A stretch of 45,234 bases of DNA from Lachnospiraceae bacterium (GCA_014799465.1 JAAVHZ010000004.1:90132-135365), one strand, 5' to 3'; positions 35,344 to 45,207 are shown, numbered from the stretch's first letter. The notes: generated by a model from the sequence alone, not told the origin. Made by a program: numbers and translations.

Positions 35344-36804
35344 ATGATAATACCTTCATTCGATTCAATCAGCAAATATTCCGGCAGCTATAATATGGTT
35401 CCAATCTGTCAGGAAATATATGCAGATGTAATTACACCAATCACATTACTTAGAAGACTTTCCACAATCAGCAGGAACTTCTATCTGCTTGAGAGTATAG
35501 AGGGCGGTTCACAATGGGGACGGTATTCCTTTCTGGGATTTAACCCATTGCTGCATATAACATGTAAGAACCACTGCGTAACCATAAAAAGCGGAGGTAT
35601 AGAAACCACCGAAAAAGGCGATGCAATGGATATACTAAGAAAACTGCATTCAAAATACAAATCACCTCATATAGAAGGCATGCCTCCATTTACAGGAGGA
35701 TTTGTAGGGTATTTCTCATATGAAATGATTGGATATGCAGAACCGAAACTAAATCTAAAAGAAAGTGAATTTAATGACTATGATTTAATGCTTTTTGACA
35801 AAGTCATAGCCTATGACCATTTAAAGCAGAAGATAAATATAGTAGTAAATATGAACCCAAAAGATGGCATACAGGGATATAATGCAGCAGTACTCGAAAT
35901 AAAGAAAATCATACAGATGATTCACGATACTACTCCTCTTCCAAAGGAACATGCAGCAGAAAATGCCGACTTTAAGTGTAACATTTCTAAAGAAGAATAC
36001 TGTAATATGGTAGAAAAAACCATTCATTACATACATGAAGGTGACATTTTCCAGGGAGTAATATCAAGGCGGTTCGAAGCAGACTACAAAGACAGCCTGA
36101 TGAATGCCTACAGAGTATTAAGAACCACTAATCCATCACCTTATATGTACTTTATCCAAAGTGATGATGTACAGATTGCAGGTTCTTCCCCTGAAACCAT
36201 GATAAAACTTAATAAAGGAAAACTCACCACCTTCCCTGTGGCAGGAACAAGACCAAGAGGAAATACCACTGAAGAAGACAAAGAATTGGAAGCCGGACTC
36301 TTAAAAGATGAAAAGGAACTTGCCGAGCACAATATGCTGGTAGACCTTGCAAGAAATGATGTAGGAAGGATAGCCGAATACGGCAGCGTATATGTAGAAG
36401 ACTACATGAGCATACACCGATTCTCAAAGGTAATGCATATCGCATCTGTGGTATGCGGTCAGATACGAAACGATAAAGACGGATGCGACACTATATCCGC
36501 CCTGCTTCCTGCAGGTACTCTTTCAGGTGCACCGAAATTCAGGGCATGCGAGATAATAAATGAACTGGAGCCTACGGCAAGAGGTGTATATGGTGGTGCT
36601 ATAGGATACCTTGACTTTTCCGGTAATCTTGATGTCTGCATAGCCATACGGACGGCAGTTAAAAAAGGTGATAAAGTATATGTTCAGGCAGGTGCCGGAG
36701 TAGTCGCTGATTCCGTTCCAGAAAACGAATATCAGGAATGTGCAAATAAGGCAGGTGCCGTTATAGATGCCATTAAAAGAGCAAGTGAGGTGAACGACTT
36801 ATGA
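35344..36804 (+). CDS. trpE: Anthranilate synthase component I
   Basis: TrpE turns chorismate and ammonia into anthranilate, the first committed step of tryptophan synthesis; TrpG supplies the ammonia. I set the start at the ATG at 35344, eight bases after AAAGGAG, giving 486 residues; the open frame begins earlier but that part is T-box leader. The allosteric tryptophan site appears as LLESIEGG (about residue 45), so feedback inhibition is likely. The chorismate-binding core has GVISRRFE, SPETMIKL, PVAGTRPRG, AGTLSGAPK and the late IRTAV and AGAGVVADS segments. The stop overlaps the trpG start by four bases (ATGA), which couples translation of the two subunits. Confidence 0.98.
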   Translation: MIIPSFDSISKYSGSYNMVPICQEIYADVITPITLLRRLSTISRNFYLLESIEGGSQWGRYSFLGFNPLLHITCKNHCVTIKSGGIETTEKGDAMDILRKLHSKYKSPHIEGMPPFTGGFVGYFSYEMIGYAEPKLNLKESEFNDYDLMLFDKVIAYDHLKQKINIVVNMNPKDGIQGYNAAVLEIKKIIQMIHDTTPLPKEHAAENADFKCNISKEEYCNMVEKTIHYIHEGDIFQGVISRRFEADYKDSLMNAYRVLRTTNPSPYMYFIQSDDVQIAGSSPETMIKLNKGKLTTFPVAGTRPRGNTTEEDKELEAGLLKDEKELAEHNMLVDLARNDVGRIAEYGSVYVEDYMSIHRFSKVMHIASVVCGQIRNDKDGCDTISALLPAGTLSGAPKFRACEIINELEPTARGVYGGAIGYLDFSGNLDVCIAIRTAVKKGDKVYVQAGAGVVADSVPENEYQECANKAGAVIDAIKRASEVNDL

Positions 36805-37388
36805 TATTATTGATAGACAATTATGACAGCTTTTCCTACAACCTTGTACAGCTTATAGGAGGCATTTTAAAAGAGCAAAACAATGGTAAAGAGATTAAGG
36901 TAATCAGAAATGATGAACTTAGTATAGACGAAATAAAATCACTAAATCCGTCCCACCTCATATTATCACCGGGTCCGGGACGTCCATGTGATGCCGGAGT
37001 ATGCGAAGACATTATCCCAGAAATGATGAATACCACTCCAATTCTTGGTGTATGTCTGGGGCATCAGGCAATATGTGAAACATTTGGTGCAAAGATTACT
37101 TATGCCGCCACCCTTATGCATGGCAAAAAAAGCATTATAGATATAAAGGAAGATGATATATTTTCCGGACTGCCGGAGCAAATACCTGTAGCCAGATACC
37201 ATTCACTTGCCGCAGATAAAAACTCAACGCCTGATTGTTTAGAAGTGCTGGCAACAGCCGATGACGGCGAGATAATGGCAGTAAAGCACAAAGAGCATTT
37301 AATATACGGATTCCAGTTCCATCCTGAATCCGTTCTTACCCCTGACGGAAAAACCATGATAACAAACTTTTTAAAGCTTACTATATAA
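36801..37388 (+). CDS. trpG: Anthranilate synthase component II, glutamine amidotransferase
   Basis: TrpG is a class I glutamine amidotransferase that releases ammonia from glutamine and passes it to TrpE. The 195-residue protein shows the family order MILLIDNYDSFSYNL, LSPGPGRPCDAG, the nucleophile elbow GVCLGHQAI (catalytic Cys) and the His-Glu pair in QFHPES. It is not fused to TrpD, unlike in enteric bacteria. It overlaps trpE by four bases and is followed by trpD after 16 bases. The same protein can serve as PabA for folate synthesis in some bacteria; whether it does so here cannot be seen. Confidence 0.97.
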   Translation: MILLIDNYDSFSYNLVQLIGGILKEQNNGKEIKVIRNDELSIDEIKSLNPSHLILSPGPGRPCDAGVCEDIIPEMMNTTPILGVCLGHQAICETFGAKITYAATLMHGKKSIIDIKEDDIFSGLPEQIPVARYHSLAADKNSTPDCLEVLATADDGEIMAVKHKEHLIYGFQFHPESVLTPDGKTMITNFLKLTI

Positions 37389-37404
37389 TAAGGAGGAGAT
37401 TGCA

Positions 37405-38412
37405 ATGATTAAAGAAGCTACAAAAACAATAATCGAAGGAAATGATTTATCATATGAAACTGCAGAAAATGTTATGGATGAAATTATGAGCGGCGAAGCA
37501 TCACAGATGCTTACTGCATCATACCTTACGGCACTTAGAATGAAAGGTGAATCCATTGATGAGATATCCGCCAGTGCAGCGGTTATGAGAAAACATGCTG
37601 AACAACTTCCACATGACACAGATTTGTTGGAGATAGTCGGAACAGGAGGAGATGAAGCAGGCACTTTTAATATCTCAACCACTTCTTCTTTTGTAGTCTC
37701 TGCTGCCGGAATACCTGTGGCAAAACATGGAAACAGAAGTGTATCCAGTAAGTGCGGAGCTGCTGATGTATTAGAAGCTGCCGGAATAAATATCAATATT
37801 ACGCCTGAGAAAAGTGCGGATATATTAAAAGAAATCGGAATATGCTTTATGTTCGCCCAGAAATATCACACCGCCATGAAGTATGTTGCACCTGTAAGAA
37901 AGGAACTTGGATACCGCACTCTTTTTAACATTCTCGGACCTTTAACAAATCCTGCATTTGCCACATATCAGCTTTTGGGTGTATATGATGAGTCACTTGT
38001 AGAACCTCTTGCAAATGTACTTATAAAACTGGGAATCAAAAAAGGAATGGTTGTGTATGGGCAGGACAAATTGGATGAAATATCTTTAAGTGCCAATACC
38101 ACCTGCTGTAAAATTCAAGACGGCAAACTTACATCTTTTATACTTAACCCTGAAGACTATGGATTCAAAAAATGTTCTAAAGATGCACTTGTGGGCGGCG
38201 GTCCTGAAGAAAATGCAGCTATTCTTAAAAATATCCTTTCAGGCAGCGAAAAAGGTGCAAAAAGAGATGCTGTAATATTAAATTCTGCCGCATGCATTAG
38301 TATGATAAAAGGTATATCTATGGAAGATGCAGTTGTGGAAGCTAATCAGATGATTGACAGCGGAAAAGCATTAGAGAAGCTTAATAAATTTATTGAATTA
38401 TCTAATAAATAA
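37405..38412 (+). CDS. trpD: Anthranilate phosphoribosyltransferase
   Basis: TrpD joins anthranilate to phosphoribosyl pyrophosphate, the second step of the pathway. The 335-residue length is normal. The PRPP-binding loop GTGGDEAGTFNIST, the KHGNRSVSSKCGAADVLEA segment and the GPLTNPA motif are all intact. An AGGAGGAG ribosome binding site precedes the ATG. It is placed between trpG and trpC as in most Firmicute trp operons. Confidence 0.98.
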   Translation: MIKEATKTIIEGNDLSYETAENVMDEIMSGEASQMLTASYLTALRMKGESIDEISASAAVMRKHAEQLPHDTDLLEIVGTGGDEAGTFNISTTSSFVVSAAGIPVAKHGNRSVSSKCGAADVLEAAGININITPEKSADILKEIGICFMFAQKYHTAMKYVAPVRKELGYRTLFNILGPLTNPAFATYQLLGVYDESLVEPLANVLIKLGIKKGMVVYGQDKLDEISLSANTTCCKIQDGKLTSFILNPEDYGFKKCSKDALVGGGPEENAAILKNILSGSEKGAKRDAVILNSAACISMIKGISMEDAVVEANQMIDSGKALEKLNKFIELSNK

Positions 38413-38424
38413 TGGAGCAGAAAT

Positions 38425-39213
38425 ATGAATATTTTAGATGAAATTGCAGAATTTACTAAAAACCGTATTAAAAAAGATATGACGGCAGTCCCAAAGACTG
38501 AACTGGTTAAAAAAGCTGAAAGCTTTAAAGGAAGCCTTCCACCATTCGCATTTGAAAACGCACTTAAAAATCAGGATATAAACTTTATATGCGAAGTTAA
38601 AAAGGCATCACCATCAAAGGGTATAATTGCAGAAGACTTTCCTTATATAAATATAGCAAAAGACTATGAAGCCGCAGGAGCATCATGTATATCATGCCTG
38701 ACTGAACCCCAATATTTTAAAGGGTCTGATAATTACCTCGCTGATATAAAACACAATGTAAATATTCCCGTACTACGTAAAGACTTTACGGTAGATGATT
38801 ATATGATATATCAGGCTAAAACCCTTGATGCTGATTGTGTACTTTTAATATGCTCATTACTTGATAAAAATACATTAGAAGAATATATCCATATTTGTGA
38901 TTCTCTCGGAATGTCAGCATTGGTTGAGGCCCATGACGAAACTGAAATACAGACTGCCATAAATGCGGGGGCTCGAATAATCGGCGTAAACAATCGTGAC
39001 TTAAAGACATTTAAAGTTGATATTCACAACAGCGAACGCTTAAGAAAACTTGTACCCGAAGACATTCTGTTTGTGGCAGAAAGCGGCATTAAAACACCGG
39101 ATGATATTGAAGTCCTGAAAAAAGCAAATGTAAACGGTGTATTGATAGGTGAAACCCTTATGAAGAGCAATGATAAAAAATCCATGATAAATCATCTAAA
39201 AGGAATAGATTGA
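38425..39213 (+). CDS. trpC: Indole-3-glycerol phosphate synthase
   Basis: TrpC closes the indole ring, converting carboxyphenylamino-deoxyribulose 5-phosphate to indole-3-glycerol phosphate with loss of CO2. The 262-residue TIM barrel shows the family motifs CEVKKASPSKGII (catalytic Glu and Lys), LRKDFTVDDYMIYQA (Lys), LVEAHDETEI, GVNNRDLKTFKVD and VAESGIKTPDDI. It is a separate protein and not fused to TrpF. It begins 12 bases after trpD and ends one base before the trpF ATG. Confidence 0.98.
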   Translation: MNILDEIAEFTKNRIKKDMTAVPKTELVKKAESFKGSLPPFAFENALKNQDINFICEVKKASPSKGIIAEDFPYINIAKDYEAAGASCISCLTEPQYFKGSDNYLADIKHNVNIPVLRKDFTVDDYMIYQAKTLDADCVLLICSLLDKNTLEEYIHICDSLGMSALVEAHDETEIQTAINAGARIIGVNNRDLKTFKVDIHNSERLRKLVPEDILFVAESGIKTPDDIEVLKKANVNGVLIGETLMKSNDKKSMINHLKGID

Positions 39214-39214
39214 T

Positions 39215-39829
39215 ATGGCTAAGATAAAAATCTGCGGACTTAAACGCACCGAGGACATTAACTATGTAAATAAATATCTTCCGGATTATATAGGATTCGT
39301 ATTTTTCAAAAAAAGCAGCCGTTACGTTTCACCTGAAACTGCATTTGAGCTTAAAAAGATACTTAATCCTGCGATAAAGGCAGTCGGAGTATTTGTTGAT
39401 GAAGATATTGACTACATACTAAAGTTATGCAGGAACAATACCATCGACATGATTCAACTTCATGGAAATGAAGATAACGATTACATTAACAAACTTAAGT
39501 CATGCACAGAAAAACCAATTATAAAAGCAATACGCGTACAAAGTACTGCTCAGCTTACAAAAGCAGAAAGTATCCCATGTGACTATCTGTTACTGGATAC
39601 TTTCATAAAGGATATGTATGGCGGCAGTGGTAAAACCTTTGACCGCACACTTATCCCTTCCGGATACAGGGACTTTTTCCTTGCCGGAGGACTTGATTCA
39701 CATAATATCGCCGCTGCCATAAAAGAGTGCAATCCTTACTGTGTAGACTTAAGCAGCAGCGTTGAAACCGGAGGATGTAAAGATTCCGATAAAATCAAAC
39801 AAATTATAGAAATAGTCAGAGCCACTTAA
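39215..39829 (+). CDS. trpF: Phosphoribosylanthranilate isomerase
   Basis: TrpF carries out the Amadori rearrangement of phosphoribosylanthranilate, the step before TrpC. The 204-residue TIM barrel shows [11 protein letters not shown] (catalytic Cys), [14 protein letters not shown] (catalytic Asp), YGGSGKTFD and [10 protein letters not shown], with the phosphate-binding end [11 protein letters not shown]. Spacing of one base from the trpC stop implies coupled translation. Confidence 0.97.
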   Translation: MAKIKICGLKRTEDINYVNKYLPDYIGFVFFKKSSRYVSPETAFELKKILNPAIKAVGVFVDEDIDYILKLCRNNTIDMIQLHGNEDNDYINKLKSCTEKPIIKAIRVQSTAQLTKAESIPCDYLLLDTFIKDMYGGSGKTFDRTLIPSGYRDFFLAGGLDSHNIAAAIKECNPYCVDLSSSVETGGCKDSDKIKQIIEIVRAT

Positions 39830-39849
39830 ATGGCAGAAAGAGAGGAAAC

Positions 39850-41034
39850 ATGATAAAAGGAAGATTTGGAGAATACGGCGGTCAGTATATTCCTGAAACA
39901 CTTATGAATGCCGTCTCTGAGCTTGAAACAGCATACGAACACTATAAAAATGACCCTGAATTTATAAAGGAGCTGGATGACTTATATAAGAATTACGCAG
40001 GACGCCCTTCTTTATTATACTATGCAGAAAAAATGACCAAAGACCTCGGAGGTGCAAAGATTTATCTTAAACGTGAGGACTTAAACCATACAGGTTCCCA
40101 TAAAATTAATAATGTACTGGGACAAATCCTTCTGGCAAAAAAAATGGGCAAAAAAAGAGTTATTGCAGAAACCGGTGCCGGACAACATGGTGTTGCCACC
40201 GCTACAGGTGCAGCACTTATGGGCATGGAATGTGAGATATTTATGGGCAGGCTGGATACAGAACGTCAGGCACTTAATGTATTCAGAATGGAACTCTTAG
40301 GTGCAAAAGTCCACCCTGTAGACAGTGGTACAGCCACACTTAAAGATGCCGTAAACGAGACAATGCGTGAATGGACTAACCGCATGGATGACACACTTTA
40401 TGTTCTCGGCTCAGTTATGGGACCTCATCCATTCCCTACAATAGTACGTGATTTTCAAAAGATTATCGGAAAAGAGATAAAAGAACAGCTTCTTGAAACA
40501 GAGGGCAGACTTCCGGATGCAGTAATTGCCTGTGTTGGCGGTGGCAGTAATGCAATGGGTGCATTCTATGAATTCATACCTGATGAATCAGTAAAACTTA
40601 TCGGATGTGAAGCTGCCGGACTCGGAGCAGATACCCCTAAGACGGCTGCAACCATAGCCACCGGAAGTACCGGAATATTTCACGGAATGAAGTCATTATT
40701 CTGTCAGGATGAATATGGTCAGATTGCTCCTGTATATTCCATATCCGCCGGACTCGACTATCCGGGCATTGGTCCTGAACATGCAATGCTAAACGATTCA
40801 GGACGTGCAGAATATGTACCTGTTACAGATGACGAAGCTGTAAGGGCATTTGAATATCTTTCCAGAACAGAGGGCATTATTCCTGCCATCGAAAGTTCTC
40901 ATGCGGTGGCACATGCCATGAAGATTGCCCCAGCAATGGATAAAGATAAAATAGTAGTAATAAATATTTCCGGCCGCGGAGACAAAGATGTGGCTGCAAT
41001 AGCAAGATACAAGGGGGTAGAACTATATGAGTAA
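39850..41034 (+). CDS. trpB: Tryptophan synthase beta chain
   Basis: TrpB condenses indole with serine to make tryptophan, using pyridoxal phosphate. The 394-residue protein is of the common TrpB1 type that pairs with TrpA. Visible features are [13 protein letters not shown] near the N-terminus, [16 protein letters not shown] with the PLP lysine at residue 85, [15 protein letters not shown] and the phosphate-binding GGGSNAMG. The stop overlaps the trpA ATG by eight bases, in keeping with the alpha2-beta2 complex in which indole is channelled from TrpA. Confidence 0.98.
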   Translation: MIKGRFGEYGGQYIPETLMNAVSELETAYEHYKNDPEFIKELDDLYKNYAGRPSLLYYAEKMTKDLGGAKIYLKREDLNHTGSHKINNVLGQILLAKKMGKKRVIAETGAGQHGVATATGAALMGMECEIFMGRLDTERQALNVFRMELLGAKVHPVDSGTATLKDAVNETMREWTNRMDDTLYVLGSVMGPHPFPTIVRDFQKIIGKEIKEQLLETEGRLPDAVIACVGGGSNAMGAFYEFIPDESVKLIGCEAAGLGADTPKTAATIATGSTGIFHGMKSLFCQDEYGQIAPVYSISAGLDYPGIGPEHAMLNDSGRAEYVPVTDDEAVRAFEYLSRTEGIIPAIESSHAVAHAMKIAPAMDKDKIVVINISGRGDKDVAAIARYKGVELYE

Positions 41035-41800
41035 TCTTTCAGATACATTTAAAAACGGAAAAGCTTTTATAGCCTTCATCACCGGAGGCGACCCTGATAT
41101 TGAAACTACCGAAAAGCTTTTATATGCAATGTCAGAATCAGGAGCAGACATAATAGAAATAGGTATACCTTTTTCCGACCCGATTGCAGAAGGTCCTGTT
41201 ATACAGGCAGCCAGCCAGCGTTCTTTAGATGCCGGATGTACTACCGATAAATTATTTGACCTTGCCGCAAAAGTAAGCAGCAATATCAGCACTCCACTGG
41301 TATTTATGACTTATATTAATCCTATATATACATATGGAAAAGATAAGTTTATGAAAAAATGCAGAGAATCAGGCATTAAAGGAGTCATCATACCTGACCT
41401 TCCATTTGAAGAGAAAGATGAGCTCTCTTCTTTCTGCGATAAATATGAAATAAACCTTATATCACTTATAGCACCTACCTCTAACGAACGTATCACAATG
41501 ATAGCTAAAGAGGCAAAGGGCTTTGTATACTGTGTATCCTCACTTGGAGTAACCGGAGTACGCTCTGAAATAACTACTGATGTAAATGCCATGACAAATC
41601 TGGTCAGACAATCTTCCGACATTCCATGTGCTATCGGATTCGGGATATCTACACCTGAGCAGGCGGCAAAAATGTCAAAAGCCGCAGATGGTGTAATTGT
41701 TGGAAGTGCAATCGTAAAGATTGTGGCACAATACGGAAAAGATTGTATCGAACCTGTAAAAGAGTATGTCAAATCAATGAAAGAAGCTATATCAAAATAA
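41027..41800 (+). CDS. trpA: Tryptophan synthase alpha chain
   Basis: TrpA cleaves indole-3-glycerol phosphate to indole and glyceraldehyde 3-phosphate and passes the indole to TrpB. The 257-residue TIM barrel has both catalytic residues in context: Glu in [11 protein letters not shown] and Asp in [10 protein letters not shown]; the phosphate-binding end is GFGIST and VIVGSAIV. It is the last gene of the trp operon and is followed at once by a bidirectional terminator. Confidence 0.98.
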   Translation: MSNLSDTFKNGKAFIAFITGGDPDIETTEKLLYAMSESGADIIEIGIPFSDPIAEGPVIQAASQRSLDAGCTTDKLFDLAAKVSSNISTPLVFMTYINPIYTYGKDKFMKKCRESGIKGVIIPDLPFEEKDELSSFCDKYEINLISLIAPTSNERITMIAKEAKGFVYCVSSLGVTGVRSEITTDVNAMTNLVRQSSDIPCAIGFGISTPEQAAKMSKAADGVIVGSAIVKIVAQYGKDCIEPVKEYVKSMKEAISK

Positions 41801-41804
41801 TACC

Positions 41805-41854
41805 AAAAGGCACATTCAAATAACAGATAAACCTGTCACTTGGATGTGCCTTTT
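41805..41854. terminator. Bidirectional terminator between trpA and agrB
   Basis: AAAAGGCACATTCAA (41805-41819) and TTGGATGTGCCTTTT (41840-41854) pair over 15 positions with one G-U pair. A-rich and T-rich ends on both sides let it work for trpA on the plus strand and for agrB on the minus strand. The right arm lies inside the last codons of agrB. Confidence 0.85.
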
Positions 41855-42429
41855 ACTATTCGCATATCACGTACTAATACTACTATTATTAAAAACGCAA
41901 CCATAAACATTGATGCAGCTGCCACCGTCGCCGCTGCCACAAATTTAATTCCCACTATAAACGCTGCAAACATATATATAAATGACATTATAATGGCGTT
42001 TTTCCTATTTTTCGCTATTAGGGAAGCATCCAGTTTCTTCTTAACGTTTTCAACCGGAGCCTTCCATATTATAATCAGTACACTAAAGACTAAACTGATA
42101 TATATAAATAAATATGCTGCTTTTTCCGGTATATAAGATGGTGCAAATATGCATAACAGACATACTGACAATGATGTAATTATACACTTGTATCTTTTGT
42201 TTGCGTGATAGCCTCCTGTAAATTGGCGGAGCGAACAAAATACAACTGCAAATATACACACTTCTATAATTCTGTGTGTCAGCAGACCTGCTGTCAGCAA
42301 AACCGCAAAATCAACTATCCCATCTATTATTATGGAATATCCATATCTAAATATTTGTATCTCATCTTCCTCTATATAACCCTTATTATACAGATGAACG
42401 GCTATTTTCTCAGATAGTTTAAGAACCAT
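41836..42429 (-). CDS. AgrB-like membrane peptidase
   Basis: AgrB proteins are membrane cysteine peptidases that cut the AgrD precursor and help make a cyclic autoinducing peptide. The 197-residue product has five or six hydrophobic segments and the family signature CSLRQFTGGYHANKRYKC, with His 75 and Cys 82 at the spacing of the S. aureus catalytic pair (His 77, Cys 84). AAGGGG precedes the ATG. No small AgrD-like gene is found next to it: downstream is the trpA terminator, and upstream only 34 bases separate it from the HD-domain gene. There is also no histidine kinase or response regulator nearby. It may process a peptide encoded elsewhere, or one too short or diverged to notice. Confidence 0.85.
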   Translation of the reverse strand: MVLKLSEKIAVHLYNKGYIEEDEIQIFRYGYSIIIDGIVDFAVLLTAGLLTHRIIEVCIFAVVFCSLRQFTGGYHANKRYKCIITSLSVCLLCIFAPSYIPEKAAYLFIYISLVFSVLIIIWKAPVENVKKKLDASLIAKNRKNAIIMSFIYMFAAFIVGIKFVAAATVAAASMFMVAFLIIVVLVRDMRIVKGTSK

Positions 42430-42463
42430 ATTATCTCTTACCCCTTACTCCATATAAACCCTT

Positions 42464-42901
42464 TTATTTCTTTCCAAAAAACTCTTTTACCGCACAATAT
42501 TTGTCTGCCACACACACAAGTGCTGCCTCTTTCGACTTTGGTAAATGTGTTATATTTAACGGCCACATATGGCTGTATATAATATTTCTTTCCACCGGTG
42601 ACAGTGAATACAACATTGCTGCATTCTCAAGTGCAATTTCTGCATGCTTAATACCATGCTTATATGCATTTACTTCCTTGCTTCTGGTATCATACATAAA
42701 AAAGTCATGAAGCATCGCACCTCTGGCAAGTGCAGATTCATCAATCTTTAATCTTAGTTTTTTAGAAATTTTGTAACTGCATATAGCAACATTCCTGCTA
42801 TGGTCAAACCTTGTAGTAACACGATGTTGTCGAAATCTTTTTAATTTAGTTACATGATCATCATTCTGTAAATCATTTAACACAACAAAAAATTCGTCCA
42901 A
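42464..42901 (-). CDS. HD-domain phosphohydrolase-like protein
   Basis: The start is TTG at 42901, seven bases after AAAGGAG. The 145-residue protein is a short stand-alone HD domain. Metal ligands are visible in FDHSRNVA (His), MLHDFF (His-Asp), the later YSHMWP (His) and VADKYC (Asp). HD proteins of this type hydrolyse phosphate esters of nucleotides, but the substrate is not known. It is 34 bases upstream of the agrB-like gene on the same strand and the two are probably co-transcribed. Confidence 0.88.
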   Translation of the reverse strand: MDEFFVVLNDLQNDDHVTKLKRFRQHRVTTRFDHSRNVAICSYKISKKLRLKIDESALARGAMLHDFFMYDTRSKEVNAYKHGIKHAEIALENAAMLYSLSPVERNIIYSHMWPLNITHLPKSKEAALVCVADKYCAVKEFFGKK

Positions 42902-42997
42902 TACGTTCTCCTTTCTCTAACACCTTGCTTCACATGGTTATATTATAACAGTAATTTTTTGAAATATCTATATCAAATTTTATCCTTTACATATTTT

Positions 42998-43321
42998 TTA
43001 TTTTTTACCTCTGCCGCATGCACATGTTCCGACATATGAAGCATTAGTCCTTCCGCATCCGGCACATCTCCAGCCTCCATTATCCATCAGTTTATGGCCA
43101 GTCATGGTATTAATTTCCAATTTCTGCACATTTACTTTATTTTCCAAGGTTTCCAACCGTTCATGCAGTTCGGCTGCTGCAAAATAAATAAATGAATTAA
43201 ACGCTGCCACTGCCAGTGCAATCAAAAACAATATAAAGCTGCCATAAATCCATATAAATACAGCTTCAATTATTCCAATTGCCAATACAAACAATCCAAT
43301 CAAATTACAATGCTTTGCCAT
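42998..43321 (-). CDS. Small membrane protein with C-terminal zinc ribbon
   Basis: I chose the ATG at 43321, which follows AGGAGGG, giving 107 residues; the longer frame adds ten residues with no ribosome binding site. Two membrane helices (about 6-22 and 27-48) are followed by a short coiled coil (ERLETLENKVNVQKLEINTM) and a C-terminal Cys4-like ribbon, WRCAGCGRTN and GTCACG. The ribbon would face the cytosol. The family is not recognised. No clear operon partner is evident; it lies about 96 bases from the HD-domain gene. Confidence 0.8.
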   Translation of the reverse strand: MAKHCNLIGLFVLAIGIIEAVFIWIYGSFILFLIALAVAAFNSFIYFAAAELHERLETLENKVNVQKLEINTMTGHKLMDNGGWRCAGCGRTNASYVGTCACGRGKK

Positions 43322-43426
43322 TATAACGTCCCTCCTGAATCCTCTCTTCATTAGTTTTACTTTTCCACATAGTATTTAACCTGCATACTTTTGCTGTTTC
43401 CATCATAATTACTTATTACAATATCC

Positions 43427-44116
43427 TCATAATACCTTTTGAACACTGTAATCCTTTAAATCAATACGGTAAATTTCTGATTCTTTATCCAAATCACAAC
43501 AATCAACACTCTTCAAACTTACTGCTACATAAATATAATTATCATTAATACGCCACTGATTAAGATACTGATAATCCCTTAGTTTTACGCCATTAATCTC
43601 AACACTCTCTAAAAAGTCTTTGTACTCACCCGTATCCAAATCAAATTCTAAGGGATATCTGTTTGCCGCTCCTGCATGTGTCGGATTCTTACAAACATAT
43701 ATGTATGCCTTATCATTCTGTATTTCAATAGGGAAAAGTTCAGTGTCTCCTTCTCTATCTTTAAATACCTGTTCTACATATCTCTCATTTTCATAATCAC
43801 AATATGTATAGTACATATTTCCTTCTATTCCGTCATAAATAATATGTACTTCTTTTTCTTGCTGTGGAACAGGAGAAAATGTGTTGCCTGTATATTTGTA
43901 AAACTGCCTTTCAATCATATTGTAAAACAACTCTCCATGTATATACTTATATTCTACATTTGAAACTATTGTATCTTTATCTATATACTTTTGCGTTTCC
44001 ATATTATTTTTATCCATGGCAATAATATTTTTCCTATTTACAAAACAGCAGAATACTATTAAAAACAATGCTATTATACTTATTATAATTACTCTTTTCT
44101 TATGTATAGATTTCAT
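43427..44116 (-). CDS. Membrane-anchored extracellular protein of unknown function
   Basis: I chose the ATG at 44116 (229 residues), since AAGGAG lies just upstream and it gives a short basic N-terminus before one membrane helix (VIIISIIALFLIVFCCFV). The rest is extracytoplasmic and beta-rich, with repeated aromatic pairs such as MYYTYCDYENERYV and NDNYIYVAVSL, which recall short beta-propeller or DUF5050-like sensor sequences; no firm family assignment is possible. It follows the lipoprotein gene with a 45-base gap, on the same strand, and the two may be one transcript with the papain-like gene. Confidence 0.75.
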   Translation of the reverse strand: MKSIHKKRVIIISIIALFLIVFCCFVNRKNIIAMDKNNMETQKYIDKDTIVSNVEYKYIHGELFYNMIERQFYKYTGNTFSPVPQQEKEVHIIYDGIEGNMYYTYCDYENERYVEQVFKDREGDTELFPIEIQNDKAYIYVCKNPTHAGAANRYPLEFDLDTGEYKDFLESVEINGVKLRDYQYLNQWRINDNYIYVAVSLKSVDCCDLDKESEIYRIDLKDYSVQKVL

Positions 44117-44161
44117 TTTTCTCCTTCTGATTATTTCACTCTGCAACCTGATATAATTATT

Positions 44162-44578
44162 CTAATCTGATTCCTCTTCATTGTCAACTTCTAAGGGCTG
44201 CTGCTCTAAAATAATGGTTTTACCTTCCATATCTGATACATTGTCTTTAGTAATCGTCAGATATAATTTCCCTTTTTTTATTTCACATTCTGCATCCCAG
44301 ATTATTGATTCATCAATTGCTTTGTCATTAATATAATTCGAATAGAATGTTATTCCTCTTCCATTGTTAGCCCATGCTGCATCTACATCTTTTTTCTCAC
44401 CATTTACTTCTATAACCACCTTATGGGATGAAGCCGGCATATAAATATAAGGAGAATCCGATACCCATACACACTCATATTCCCAAAAGTATTTGCCACA
44501 TCCGACCATTATCCATATCATACTAAATAAAATTGTAAATACTGCTATTTTTCTAATTTTATTTTCCATTAATTCCAT
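44162..44578 (-). CDS. Small lipoprotein of unknown function
   Basis: The 138-residue protein carries a lipobox, IMVGCG, with the modified Cys near residue 27, so it is expected to be tethered to the outer face of the membrane. The mature part is acidic, probably beta-rich, and ends with a Glu-rich tail (EVDNEEESD). The start at 44578 overlaps the end of the upstream papain-like gene by ten bases; a second Met at codon 4 is also possible. Its coupling to that gene suggests a partner or protective role, but nothing in the sequence proves this. Confidence 0.8.
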   Translation of the reverse strand: MELMENKIRKIAVFTILFSMIWIMVGCGKYFWEYECVWVSDSPYIYMPASSHKVVIEVNGEKKDVDAAWANNGRGITFYSNYINDKAIDESIIWDAECEIKKGKLYLTITKDNVSDMEGKTIILEQQPLEVDNEEESD

Positions 44579-45207
44579 ACCACATACCCCACTATAAATC
44601 CTGAGCCATTATTAAATTCATCTAATCTATTTTTATTTATAGGATTAAAATCATAACCCCAGTTATAACTTTTAAATAAGTTTTTATTCGCTTTATATAC
44701 AAAAAACGTATGTAACCCATCCGTCATAGGTTTATTCCATGTAGACATTATTATCCTGCATTTATTCTTTTTTGCAGCAGCTTTTTTCAATGCCGAAAAT
44801 TTTGTATACTTTTTATAAGATACTTTCTTCCTCTTTAAATATCTTGATATTTCCAACGGATTTGAACCCAGCTTTCCCCATCCGCCTGCAAATTCTATTG
44901 ACCATGCTTCAAAGCAGTATATTGTCTGCGACAGCTTCTCAGGTCTTCCAAGTGAAATCATTGCATTGTATACCGCTGCCACCTCACAGCCTACATCCTT
45001 AAACTTTGTAAAACCAAATCTGTAATTTCCCGACCTTTTATTCTTTTTCTCCGTTTCACTCTGGTCAGTAATATAATAACCTTTCTTAACTCCATTACCC
45101 TTCGATTCCAACTTTCTGTTATATTTATAGTTCAATACTGCTCTTACCTTTTCCGCTGTATCTGCTACAGAAAGATAGATATTAGCCGCCTTGATAAGAC
45201 CACTCAT
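44569..45207 (-). CDS. Papain-like (C39-like) cysteine protease domain, possibly end of a larger protein
   Basis: The 212 residues shown start at the first ATG, but the frame stays open through the last bases of the window (it continues upstream as TLTNRGGV) and the ribosome binding site before the ATG is weak, so this may be the C-terminal part of a longer protein. A papain-like triad is visible: Cys 74 in DVGCEVAAVYNAM, His 166 in DGLHTFFVYK and Asn 182 in YNWG. That is the layout of C39-like peptidases and of papain-like toxin domains. No signal peptide is seen in the part available. It is followed with a ten-base overlap by a small lipoprotein gene. Confidence 0.72.
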   Translation of the reverse strand: MSGLIKAANIYLSVADTAEKVRAVLNYKYNRKLESKGNGVKKGYYITDQSETEKKNKRSGNYRFGFTKFKDVGCEVAAVYNAMISLGRPEKLSQTIYCFEAWSIEFAGGWGKLGSNPLEISRYLKRKKVSYKKYTKFSALKKAAAKKNKCRIIMSTWNKPMTDGLHTFFVYKANKNLFKSYNWGYDFNPINKNRLDEFNNGSGFIVGYVVWN

